55,009 nucleotides of DNA. Origin: Lentisphaerae bacterium GWF2_44_16. GTDB taxonomy: Bacteria; Verrucomicrobiota; Lentisphaeria; Victivallales; GWF2-45-14. Positions 33,952-41,638 of the stretch are shown here, in pieces. The stretch lies in the NCBI GenBank assembly GCA_001803225.1, contig MHBF01000100.1, positions 725 to 55,733 on the forward strand, given 5' to 3'. Both the position numbers and the translations under genes were made by a program. Position 1 is the stretch's first letter, and each line of letters begins with the position of its first letter. The notes below the pieces were generated by a model. The model worked only from the letters and a program-made list of their open reading frames with translations. It was not told the DNA's origin and made no database searches.

Positions 33952-35666
33952 AAAAGCTTGTCAAAAGCGCCATTGTATATTTTGTTCACAATTTCAGAAC
34001 GGGCTTGAATATTTTTTTCATTATCAAGCAGTTCATCAAGTTTTTTGGTCCACGTGAAAGAAACCTTCTTTTCTTTTTGGATTTTCAACATGATCCACAG
34101 CCTTTTTCTTGAAACGGCCAGGTATTCAATTATGTCCGTGAAATCGCAGAAAAACTGTGAAAGCTCTTTCTTCAAGGCGTCTGATTTCAGTTTTTTCAGA
34201 TCAGTCAGAATATCTTTCAGAAGTTTTTCTGCCATTATAACGGCATTGTCTTTTTCCTTAAAAATTTTCTCCATGTTTTCATCATCTGTCGATATAAGGC
34301 TGTCACCGTTTTCGCGCATGACTTTATACCAGTAAGCGCATGAAAGTGTCAATCTGAAGGTATAAGTCGGCTTGGATAGTACATAATCAAGATTCATCAC
34401 AGATGAAACGCCTCTGATATTCACAGCCGCAGCCATGATTTCCGCTGTTTTTAAAAGGGAAGACGATATTTTTTCTGAAACTTTTTCTTTATATTTTGCG
34501 GATAAAATCAGTGATATTTCCTTTGTCAGTGAAATAGCCGGATTTTTCAAAAGTTTCCCCAGTAATTCGATGTTCAGAAAATTCAATCCCCAGTGTTTTG
34601 CATCAGCCCCTTCCTTGTGGGCGTCTGTATCTCTGTATACTCTGCCCCAGTTTACAGGTACCGCGCAAAAACTTACTTTATCTTTTCTGAGACGCTTAAT
34701 TATGTCCTGATGCTGCGCGCTTATTATAAGCGGAATATTTCTGCCGGCAACGCAATGTTCCAGCGACAATTCGACAATCTGTCGGGCCTTCCCATAAGAC
34801 GCGGCCCATTTATTAAGCGGTTGGAAAAGAGTGTAATCGCCCCATGTGGCTTTGTACATAAGCATATTGCCATCTTCCTCAACCATGCCGCCAAGTTTTG
34901 GATTGACGGTTTCCGGATCATAGTGATACTTTTTTATTGCGGGTATTCTTCTGCAGAACCAATGCGATTGGTCATAATCAATAATTTCAGCAATGTCTTT
35001 CAGATTCTGGTATCCCATTTCCCGTGGATGAGTAATTCCCCAAAGCCTTGGTATGATGACAAGTTTCCGGTTAACTCTGGATGCTCCTTCTGTTACCGCG
35101 TCATAAAGCCATTTTACGAGCTTAAAACGCTCTTCTTTTTTGCATTTATCACAGAAGTGACTGAATGTTGTAAGCTGGCTTTCATGGAAGGAATATATAT
35201 ATCCGCCTATCCCTGAAAAAGAGGAGAGGACTTCTTCTATTTTATCGGAAACCAGCGCGCGTATTGCCGGATCGCTTAAACACATATATCTGTCAACGTC
35301 ACAAGCGGGATCGCATTTGATTGACTCGCGGGTTTGTTTGACAAATAAAGAGGGATAGGCCTTTCTTATCTCTACCGGTATGGAAATCTCATAGGAGTGA
35401 AGGAACGGTGTCAATCCCAGATTCTCAGCCAGTTTTATTTTACGTCTTATGGTATCGCGTTCTTTTTCAATTGCGGCCTCGAATTTTTTCCGAATATTAT
35501 AAACCTTCCTGTATCCCGGCATAAGGCAGAGTTGGTCATCGGATGCGCCGTCTATTCGATCTTTTCCATGTCCACGCGAATCGATTACTACATTTTTTAT
35601 TCCCAAATCAGCAGCAAGTTTGATATGCTGTTGAGACGCCGCATAAAAAAAATCACCAGTTCCCAT
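33948..35666 (-). CDS. Unassigned glycoside-hydrolase-like (TIM-barrel) protein
   Basis: 572 aa without a signal peptide. The first 370 residues read like a TIM barrel: repeated beta-alpha units, KNVVIDSRGHGKDR, GLTPFLHSYEISIP, GGYIYSFHESQLTTFSHFC (a candidate acid Glu in HES) and KLVIIPRLWGITHP. CDKCKK adds a CxxC pair. The C-terminal 200 residues are helical and charged. The layout recalls the barrels of GH20 or GH67-like enzymes, but no diagnostic motif fixes a family. AGAGGAA precedes the ATG and a TTGACT-N17-TAGAAT promoter lies upstream. Location beside GH20 suggests the same substrate. Confidence 0.65.
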   Translation of the reverse strand: MGTGDFFYAASQQHIKLAADLGIKNVVIDSRGHGKDRIDGASDDQLCLMPGYRKVYNIRKKFEAAIEKERDTIRRKIKLAENLGLTPFLHSYEISIPVEIRKAYPSLFVKQTRESIKCDPACDVDRYMCLSDPAIRALVSDKIEEVLSSFSGIGGYIYSFHESQLTTFSHFCDKCKKEERFKLVKWLYDAVTEGASRVNRKLVIIPRLWGITHPREMGYQNLKDIAEIIDYDQSHWFCRRIPAIKKYHYDPETVNPKLGGMVEEDGNMLMYKATWGDYTLFQPLNKWAASYGKARQIVELSLEHCVAGRNIPLIISAQHQDIIKRLRKDKVSFCAVPVNWGRVYRDTDAHKEGADAKHWGLNFLNIELLGKLLKNPAISLTKEISLILSAKYKEKVSEKISSSLLKTAEIMAAAVNIRGVSSVMNLDYVLSKPTYTFRLTLSCAYWYKVMRENGDSLISTDDENMEKIFKEKDNAVIMAEKLLKDILTDLKKLKSDALKKELSQFFCDFTDIIEYLAVSRKRLWIMLKIQKEKKVSFTWTKKLDELLDNEKNIQARSEIVNKIYNGAFDKLF

Positions 35667-35695
35667 ATATATTCCTCTTAGTTCATATACATTTA

Positions 35696-35724
35696 ATTCT
35701 ATAAGGAAATATAAAGGAAGTCAA
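35696..35724 (-). promoter_or_regulatory. Promoter of the unassigned GH-like gene
   Basis: On the minus strand: TTGACT (35724-35719), 17 bases, TAGAAT (35701-35696), about 30 bases before the start codon. It lies in the 202-base gap to the neighbouring operon; nothing else was recognised in that gap. Confidence 0.6.
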
Positions 35725-35868
35725 TAAATTTATAATTAAGGCGCGTTCATTATCCTTAAATATCATACTTTTATAAATTCAATTGATACTTAATATACAA
35801 AAGGTAAAGATAAGCCCAGATCTTTCGACAGGTGTTTTAAAAGAGGGGATTGCGTCAGAGACCGTTGA

Positions 35869-36174
35869 TTATTCCTCTGAGACAGGGAACCATTTTTCGA
35901 CGCGCTGGCCGTCGGGCATTGCCATGACTTTCAATATCCAGGCTTTTCCTGTATAAGTGTCTATCTTGAAAACACCGTTTTCTTCCTTACTTGCCCCCGG
36001 CTGGCCTTTCAGTTCAGAAGAAACCCTGTAGGCGCCCCCGAACATAATATACCGGGAAGTCGTAATGGAAGGCGTTATGTTGTTGGCGGCATTACTGGCA
36101 TAACTGTAAAAGGCCGCACCGAAAACGAACAAAGCAAGAACAACGGCGGCAAATGTCGCAAATTTTGTAATCAT
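35869..36174 (-). CDS. Small secreted or membrane-anchored protein, unknown
   Basis: 101 aa. Residues 7-27 are a hydrophobic N-terminal helix (signal peptide or anchor), followed by a short Asn/Thr-rich stretch (SNAANNITPSITTSRYIMFG) and a compact domain that includes FKIDTYTGKAWIL, a pattern common in small proteins reporting a bound strand or Trp motif. No family is recognised. GAGGAGGATGGAG precedes the ATG. It is the last gene of the minus-strand CsgG-type operon, 22 bases after its neighbour. Confidence 0.7.
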   Translation of the reverse strand: MITKFATFAAVVLALFVFGAAFYSYASNAANNITPSITTSRYIMFGGAYRVSSELKGQPGASKEENGVFKIDTYTGKAWILKVMAMPDGQRVEKWFPVSEE

Positions 36175-36196
36175 ACTCCATCCTCCTCAAATTTAT

Positions 36197-36781
36197 TTAA
36201 CGGTCTTCAAAACGCTTTATAGTGGCCCAAAGCTTAGGATTTTTCAGAAGTTCCTTCATAGCTTCATAAGCGGCATCTCTGCATGCGCTGTAAACAGCTT
36301 CAGGAACCACATTGTCATTGGGGAAGGGCACCTGAATATGTTTTTGTATGCTGAGAGCGGTTATTTTTTTCTCGCCCGGTTCATTGAATTTGAGAATCAC
36401 ATGGAGATGATAATTTGCTTTTCCCCATGCGACATCAAGATTGGATTCCGGAACCGTAATATGCATAGTGAAAGCATCAATGACTTCCCCCCCGGCAGGA
36501 TCAAAGACCTGATAGGCCGCACTGCGGAAGCTGTTTGTAAGGATGGAATTCAGGGGGTAGTAATAGTAGTTTGTAAAGAATGTTGAATTACGCTGGCCTA
36601 CAAGGCTCTCTGGGCAATGCACTTCCACTCTGCACGGAACATGGATTTTGCGCTTGCTTATTTCCTGTATTTGTTCCTTAGTGAGGTCCGACATGTTAGG
36701 GTCGGCAGGAGGCATAAAGGTTGAATTGCACCCTGTTATAAAAAGCGCGGCTAATATGATTATTCCAAAATATTTATTCAT
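36197..36781 (-). CDS. Lipoprotein of the CsgG-type operon, unknown
   Basis: 194 aa. Lipoprotein signal with lipobox ITGC (C18). Mature residues 50-190 include ILTNSFRSAAYQVFD and the charged segment EAVYSACRDAAYEAMKELLK at the C-terminus. The arrangement of an alternating beta region followed by a helix recalls outer-membrane assembly lipoproteins (LptE- or CsgG-like small domains), but this is only a resemblance. Its ATG shares one base with the stop of the upstream gene (TAATG), so it is translationally coupled. Confidence 0.72.
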   Translation of the reverse strand: MNKYFGIIILAALFITGCNSTFMPPADPNMSDLTKEQIQEISKRKIHVPCRVEVHCPESLVGQRNSTFFTNYYYYPLNSILTNSFRSAAYQVFDPAGGEVIDAFTMHITVPESNLDVAWGKANYHLHVILKFNEPGEKKITALSIQKHIQVPFPNDNVVPEAVYSACRDAAYEAMKELLKNPKLWATIKRFEDR

Positions 36782-37143
36782 TACTCGACATCAACTCCTT
36801 TTCTTTCAAATTTTATAGCGGTTCCTTCTACTGTAGTCCAATACAGTTGAAAAACAAGGAAATTCAGCACATTATACTCTTCAGTCACTTCAACCATCGC
36901 ATTGGCGCCCTGGGCATGTTCAATAGCGTTGTCACGGGCGCATCTGGATGGATTATACGGTCCGATTGGAATAAAGCCGAGGATAACCAGAGTAGTTGAA
37001 CGGCCTACGGTATATCCCCGTTTAGTGTAAGAGTCATTGGCTGTGATTGGAGTGGTTGAGGGAGCGATTGAGACCACGCTGTTGCAGCCGGAAAGCAGCA
37101 GAAGCGCCGTAAATAAAATCAATATAGTTAATAGTTTATTCAT
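36781..37143 (-). CDS. Small lipoprotein, TRL-like
   Basis: 120 aa. Lipobox LSGC at about C20. Mature protein begins NSVVSIAPSTTPITANDSY and ends GTAIKFERKGVDVE; both ends match the neighbouring 37164 gene, so the two are tandem paralogues. The middle (ILGFIPIGPYNP, a stretch on Ala-rich helix and then a beta strand) resembles TRL-type small lipoproteins; treat this as tentative. ATG 37143 is used because AGAGGAAAAAACAAC precedes it; the longer ORF start at 37167 overlaps the upstream stop. Confidence 0.75.
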   Translation of the reverse strand: MNKLLTILILFTALLLLSGCNSVVSIAPSTTPITANDSYTKRGYTVGRSTTLVILGFIPIGPYNPSRCARDNAIEHAQGANAMVEVTEEYNVLNFLVFQLYWTTVEGTAIKFERKGVDVE

Positions 37144-37163
37144 GTTGTTTTTTCCTCTGTTTG

Positions 37164-37526
37164 TCATTCCACATCTTCGCCGGCGATTTTGAACTTTATC
37201 GCGTCACCGGTTACGACCATTTCCTCAATGCAGACTACAATAAGGAAAAACTTATATCTGTTTTCAGCCGTCACATTGATAAGCGCGTCAGCGTTGTTTT
37301 TTTCCTTTGCGCTCTGCAATGCCTTGTAAGCACTAGCCAGAGGGCCTATTGGAAAACCAACAAGACGTACGCCGAAATCGCTGCCTTCCGCTTCCCGTCT
37401 TATCACCGTGTAACTGTCCTTGCTTGTAATGGGTATAGTCGATGGGGCTATGCCGCCTGGCGCGGACATGCAGCCGGAGAGGAAAAGCATAGCCATTCCC
37501 GCTCCCGAAATCAATAATTTCCGCAT
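37164..37526 (-). CDS. Small lipoprotein, TRL-like, paralogue of its neighbour
   Basis: 120 aa. Lipobox LSGC (C19). GGIAPSTIPITSKDSY and GDAIKFKIAGEDVE correspond to the two ends of the next gene, while ALINVTAENRYKFFL corresponds to its AMVEVTEEYNVLNFL. The duplication is old, since identity is confined to these segments. AGGAGAATGAT precedes the ATG. It stands 31 bases after the FlgT-like gene in the same operon. The role is unknown; outer-membrane or periplasmic location follows from the lipobox (residue after Cys is Met, not Asp). Confidence 0.76.
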   Translation of the reverse strand: MRKLLISGAGMAMLFLSGCMSAPGGIAPSTIPITSKDSYTVIRREAEGSDFGVRLVGFPIGPLASAYKALQSAKEKNNADALINVTAENRYKFFLIVVCIEEMVVTGDAIKFKIAGEDVE

Positions 37527-37557
37527 ATCATTCTCCTATTCTGTTTTTTATTAATAA

Positions 37558-38748
37558 TTACTTTTTAGGAATAAAACGAAGACGTCTTTTGGTAGCGACA
37601 TCTATGGTGTATTTATTTCCAAGCTGCTTTAAAACAGCTTCCTCAACCTGCTGTGAATTGAGTCTTGTCTCAATTTCAAGCACAGAGAAAAGGCGCTGGT
37701 CAAATTCGCGTCTCCATACATAAGATATGTTTGGAGTTTTTTCAAGTTCGGCAATCAGTTTGTCGAGAGTATTTTTATCAATCTGTTTGAATTCAAGTTG
37801 AATCTTCGCGCCCAGGTCCAGTTCCGTAATCCATTTGGCTATTATGCGCCTGAAAAGGTTATAGGCATTATTTTGTTTGAACGCCGGTTCGGAACCGGTA
37901 AGCATGGCAAGCAGGTAATGTCTGAAAAGCTGCTGAGGCATATCAAAGGGAAGGTTCATCTGGCTTTCGCCTTTATGATAAGTTGTCGGAAGCGAAACTG
38001 TCGCCGCTATTTCCCCCGTGTCAGTCCATACCGCCTGAAGGTCAACCCCTATCGCTACATCCCTGACTTTCACGTCCGGAAAAGGTTCTTTCATCGGTCC
38101 GACTTGTCCTTTTACATTCGCGAGTATTTTGAAATCTGAAGTACTGGTAATTCCGGCCTTTTTGACTTTGGCGTCAAAGCTGTCACCTAGAAGTTCAGCT
38201 CTGGCGGCATCCTTTTCGTCGCGTTCTTTTATCATGGTTTTCTTGAAAATCTCAAAGCCTGTTTTCTGCGCCATTTCCTCAAGCACGGCGGACGAAAGCG
38301 ATGAACCTGGAACAATTCCTTCGCCTGTAATTTCCTCAGTGCACTCCACCATCACACGCGGAGACTGCATGCGGCGCACCAGCATACGGAGCGCAAGCAC
38401 CTGGTCCATCTGGGGAGCGCCTTTCGTAACTTTAGCCTTTATCTTTACGGTATATTCTTTTTTCTTCGGATTATAGGAATTGGCTAATACCTTATATTCC
38501 TCAACATAACCGAATGAAGAAGTAATGACCCTGTCATATTCCATCTGAAAATTCTGGACTTTGCTTTCGCTCAGTATATCAACTCCGGCGCCCTGCCGTA
38601 CCGCTTCGCGGAGAGCATTTGCCAGGGCCAGTTCACGGGCAGTATCTGGATTTCCCTCCGCCATACCCGTAACGGTGACTTCCTCCCCGAACAAAGGGCT
38701 GAAAAAACAAACAACTGACAATATGCTGGAAAATATAAAACCCTTCAC
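37558..38748 (-). CDS. Secreted FlgT-N/LPP20-like protein
   Basis: 396 aa. The GTG at 38748 gives a clean signal peptide (MKGFIFSSILSVVCFFSPLFG), with AGGAG 10 bases upstream. The upstream gene stops 19 bases before, whereas the longer ORF (38814) would overlap it. Residues about 23-115 form the domain known from the N-terminus of flagellar protein FlgT and from LPP20 proteins: ARELALANALREAVRQGAG, SESKVQNF and SFGYVEEYKVL. The remainder (about 120-396) has further alpha/beta segments, possibly like the later FlgT domains. There are no flagellar genes here. In this operon it is more likely a periplasmic accessory of the CsgG channels. Confidence 0.78.
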   Translation of the reverse strand: MKGFIFSSILSVVCFFSPLFGEEVTVTGMAEGNPDTARELALANALREAVRQGAGVDILSESKVQNFQMEYDRVITSSFGYVEEYKVLANSYNPKKKEYTVKIKAKVTKGAPQMDQVLALRMLVRRMQSPRVMVECTEEITGEGIVPGSSLSSAVLEEMAQKTGFEIFKKTMIKERDEKDAARAELLGDSFDAKVKKAGITSTSDFKILANVKGQVGPMKEPFPDVKVRDVAIGVDLQAVWTDTGEIAATVSLPTTYHKGESQMNLPFDMPQQLFRHYLLAMLTGSEPAFKQNNAYNLFRRIIAKWITELDLGAKIQLEFKQIDKNTLDKLIAELEKTPNISYVWRREFDQRLFSVLEIETRLNSQQVEEAVLKQLGNKYTIDVATKRRLRFIPKK

Positions 38749-38767
38749 TTTGAAAATTCTCCTAATT

Positions 38768-39550
38768 TTATTTATTTTTAAGCTCATACGGGAGCAGCTT
38801 TGCCGCCCCGGCAAGTTCCTTTATTATCTCAGACGGCTTCCCGACGTAAAAAATTTTTGCCGCTCCGGAAGCTTTCAGTTTGATAGTGCCTTTCACCTGA
38901 ATCACAGCTTCAGCCGCCCCGGACAGATTAAGCGCGGCGTTGTCGGCGCAAAGCTGTCCGGCATCCAATTTTGACGCGCCTCCAAGTTGCATATTTAATT
39001 CACGGACAGTTCCGCTAAAGCTGATAGTATTGCATCCGCCCGGACTTTTTAAATTGAAAATATCTGAAGCAAGCGGTCCCGCGGTTATGCTGTTGGCACC
39101 TTCAACAGAAACAGTGCTGAGAGAGGATGCTTTCAGGATAATCGATATTTTTCGGGAAGATGAATAAGACTTTTCCGGAAAGATTTTCAGTTCCCCTTTT
39201 TCCACAATAGCCTTTACATTGTCCGTCAAATTAGAATCGGAATTGATTTGTATTTCATTCTTGCACGCCGGAAAAAGCTTGATGTTAACATCAAAGGAAC
39301 CTCTTACTGAGATACTTTCAAAAGCTGGCAGTCCCCTGGCCGTATTGACATAATCGCCATTTCCCGTAAGCGTAACGGCCCCGCCTGCAATTTTCCCGTT
39401 GTTTATGATTATGCCGCTGTTGACTGAAGAGTTCCCGTCCTGAATATTGACAACGTTTTCTTTCACATTACTGATAACATTCTGTCCGGAAAGCTGAAAA
39501 AATAAAAGAAAGAAAACAGAAAAAATCCAACTCATATTATTTGAAATCAT
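38768..39550 (-). CDS. GIN-domain (DUF2807) protein with a repeat-like N-terminus
   Basis: 260 aa. Signal peptide about 1-23. Residues about 75-255 are a head GIN (DUF2807) right-handed beta-helix: ISVRGSFDVNIKLFP, LKIFPEKS, LSTVSVEGANSITA, LNLSGAAEAVIQVKG and KLKASGAAKIFYVG follow its signature. Residues about 24-52 (NVKENVVNIQDGN, SSVNSGIIINNGKI) match the repeat unit of the Asn-rich protein encoded at 41639. ATG 39550 has AAGGAT upstream and lies 1 base after the previous stop. A role as nucleator or anchor for the repeat protein is inferred from that shared unit. Confidence 0.8.
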   Translation of the reverse strand: MISNNMSWIFSVFFLLFFQLSGQNVISNVKENVVNIQDGNSSVNSGIIINNGKIAGGAVTLTGNGDYVNTARGLPAFESISVRGSFDVNIKLFPACKNEIQINSDSNLTDNVKAIVEKGELKIFPEKSYSSSRKISIILKASSLSTVSVEGANSITAGPLASDIFNLKSPGGCNTISFSGTVRELNMQLGGASKLDAGQLCADNAALNLSGAAEAVIQVKGTIKLKASGAAKIFYVGKPSEIIKELAGAAKLLPYELKNK

Positions 39551-39551
39551 A

Positions 39552-40376
39552 TTAATCCTTATTTTCTTTTTCAGAAGATTTTTCCGGCTCATAATATTTT
39601 TTCTTATCGGCCGCGTGTTTTTTTACAGGAGAGGACGGCATGTTCTTAAGTTTTATATTCTTAGCATTGGCATCCGCACATTCCTGCCATGTGGAATAAT
39701 ATCCGGGAGCATCGGGAAATTCCATTATCTTCCATCCGCCTTCCTTGTAATAACGGATAAGGGCCACCGTCCCGAAGTCATATTTAATTTTGACATAAAG
39801 ATTTGAAGACGCGTCCTGCGCTGGGCCTTCAAGCAATTCATAAGGCTTATCCTTTTCCACTGGTTTTCCGTCATATCCGGTTTTGTCGCGCGAAAGATAA
39901 TGGCTGGATGATTTTACTTTGCGGTAATCGAAGATCTGCAGTTCTGTTTCCGCATATTTCATTTCTTTGATTTGCGGTTCCCTTGCAAGGTTATCGGAAA
40001 GATTTTTAAGGTAGTCATAAACCTGCTTCATCCTTATACCGTCAAGTTCGCCCCTGGACGCCCCGTTGCTTATGCCGCGCATTGCCCAAAGATAAGCGTT
40101 TTTGGGGTCTTTATTGTCCATGGCCCTGTCTGCCTCGGCAAAACACGCGACAATGATAAGCTTCTGAGCTTTATTTTCCCATTCGTCAGCCTCGTGCGAC
40201 CTGTCAAGGCGGGCTTTTTCCAGAATCTGCATTGAGCAGATGTAAACGTCCTGTGTTTTCTTGGGACTGGAGTTATAAGCGTCAACGATTTTATCATCAA
40301 GCCTGTCATAAGATTCTGAATAAAGGCAGAAAACCGCACTGAAAAAAGTACAGAAAGCCATAAGTTCTTTTATCAT
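39552..40376 (-). CDS. Secreted protein, unknown, CsgG-type operon
   Basis: 274 aa. Hydrophobic signal about 5-18 (LMAFCTFFSAVFCLYS). Residues about 20-125 are helical with a TPR-like feel (EKARLDRSHEADEWENKAQK, NAYLWAMRGISNG). About 140-235 looks like an SH3-like beta barrel (a run from IFDYRKVKSSSHYL to GGWKIMEFPDAPGYY). The last 35 residues are Lys/Glu-rich. No family is claimed. ATG 40376 is taken as start; the longer ORF start at 40418 overlaps the upstream gene. It is tightly packed on both sides. Confidence 0.68.
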   Translation of the reverse strand: MIKELMAFCTFFSAVFCLYSESYDRLDDKIVDAYNSSPKKTQDVYICSMQILEKARLDRSHEADEWENKAQKLIIVACFAEADRAMDNKDPKNAYLWAMRGISNGASRGELDGIRMKQVYDYLKNLSDNLAREPQIKEMKYAETELQIFDYRKVKSSSHYLSRDKTGYDGKPVEKDKPYELLEGPAQDASSNLYVKIKYDFGTVALIRYYKEGGWKIMEFPDAPGYYSTWQECADANAKNIKLKNMPSSPVKKHAADKKKYYEPEKSSEKENKD

Positions 40377-40398
40377 AGGGAAAGCCTTTTTTTCAAGT

Positions 40399-41208
40399 TC
40401 AGGGCAATACGTCCACATTACCCTCTATGAGCTTGGGGGCAAGCCTTTTATTTTCAGGTTGCGCTTGAGGTTTTTCAGCAACAAGATCGGACTGAGCGGC
40501 ATTTCCTTCCGCTTCCACATATTCTTTATCGTAATCAATAATTTTTTCTCCAAGCATGTCGGCAAGCTCTTTGAGGTTCAGGCGGAGTTTTACTACAGCT
40601 TCCGCCGTATCGCCTTTTCCTTCCCAGCTGAAGCCCACATATTCAGCGCCCATCAGGGCCCCCACGACAGTTGATTTCACCTTGTCTGATTTCAGAACAA
40701 AATTTTCGACCTTGCTATGACTTTCAAGAGTGAAACCTCCTATTTTCTTATAGAGGTTCTTATAGGCGTCAAGTTCCGCCGCTCTCAACGCTGATAATTT
40801 TTTAGCGTTGGCGGGAGTTGAAGAGGCAAACGCTGTGCGCTGTATGGTTTTTTCGGGAAACTTGTCGAGCTGGAATTTTTCGGTGTCGATTATATCTTTT
40901 ATTCGTTTCAGTTTGAGAACCGCGGTTATCTGGGCTATATCTGTTTTGGGATCATATTTTTCTATGAACTCTATTCCTTTAATGGAGCGCTGTCCTGTTT
41001 TTGTTTCAGTCGTGCCGAGAAAATTTCCCTCGGTAAGATTGGTAACTTCTTCGATGAAACGGAGCTTAACGCCGTAAACCGTCTCTACTATGCTTCGTTC
41101 GGCAAGTACGCGGGCGCAATTAATGGAATTCAGTTTTTTACTGTCGGCCGGAAGCGTCAGAACAATTCCGGCAAATACGAAGAGAAAAATAAAATAAGAT
41201 GGTTTCAT
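40399..41208 (-). CDS. Secreted protein with two LPP20/FlgT-N-like domains
   Basis: 269 aa. Signal peptide about 1-22. Two copies of an LPP20-type unit are seen: about 27-105 (ARVLAERSIVETVYG) and, clearer, about 135-220 (ALRAAELDAYKNLYKKIGG, SHSKVENFVLKSDKVKSTVV, GAEYVGFSWEGKGDTAEAVV). The tail is disordered. The same fold occurs in FlgP, which forms the basal disk of polar flagella, and in other outer-membrane-associated oligomers. The start codon overlaps the previous gene by 4 bases (ATGA). It probably acts in the periplasm with the CsgG proteins. Confidence 0.78.
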   Translation of the reverse strand: MKPSYFIFLFVFAGIVLTLPADSKKLNSINCARVLAERSIVETVYGVKLRFIEEVTNLTEGNFLGTTETKTGQRSIKGIEFIEKYDPKTDIAQITAVLKLKRIKDIIDTEKFQLDKFPEKTIQRTAFASSTPANAKKLSALRAAELDAYKNLYKKIGGFTLESHSKVENFVLKSDKVKSTVVGALMGAEYVGFSWEGKGDTAEAVVKLRLNLKELADMLGEKIIDYDKEYVEAEGNAAQSDLVAEKPQAQPENKRLAPKLIEGNVDVLP

Positions 41209-41627
41209 TTTTTGTCAGTGCCTTTCTTTTGAACCTCTTTTTCAGTTTCAGCGGAAGCCGAAGAATTATCTTTTTCAGGGGGCAGTACGTGTTTCAGGTC
41301 AAGTTTGAATTTACTGTTATCCGTGGATTTTCCGACTTTGCCTTTCAGATAAAAAACTTTTCCATTAATATCATTCGGGGACTGTTCGATTTTATCCACG
41401 GAGATTTTTTCGATAACAACTTGCACGCTTCCGTCTTCTTTCTGAAACGCCCTGGCCTTGACATAAATATCCTTGTCATTGTATTTTTCAATGTTCCTGA
41501 TTTTCTCAAGCACCAGCCTGTTAAGCTCATTAAGCTCATTGACCTTTTCAGCCACAAGGCGGCGGTTGTCCCCGCAGAGCCACGGGGACAGAGCAATGAG
41601 CAAAACTGTAATAACTCTTATTTTCAT
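41205..41627 (-). CDS. Small secreted protein, unknown
   Basis: 140 aa. Signal peptide about 1-19 (cut near WLCG). The mature protein starts with a charged helix (EKVNELNELNRLVLEKIRNI) followed by beta-like strands (GSVQVVIEKISVDKIEQ, NGKVFYLKGKVG) and a Glu/Lys-rich C-terminal tail. No family is recognised. AGGAAGCT precedes the ATG and 11 bases separate it from the repeat-protein gene upstream. The downstream gene overlaps by 4 bases, so it is part of the same translation block. Confidence 0.7.
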   Translation of the reverse strand: MKIRVITVLLIALSPWLCGDNRRLVAEKVNELNELNRLVLEKIRNIEKYNDKDIYVKARAFQKEDGSVQVVIEKISVDKIEQSPNDINGKVFYLKGKVGKSTDNSKFKLDLKHVLPPEKDNSSASAETEKEVQKKGTDKK

Positions 41628-41638
41628 AGCTTCCTAAA

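Noticed and set aside
38749-38814. Longer N-terminus of the FlgT-like protein
   Set aside because: It would overlap the upstream gene and put a basic stretch before the signal peptide; the GTG at 38748 has AGGAG and a clean signal.
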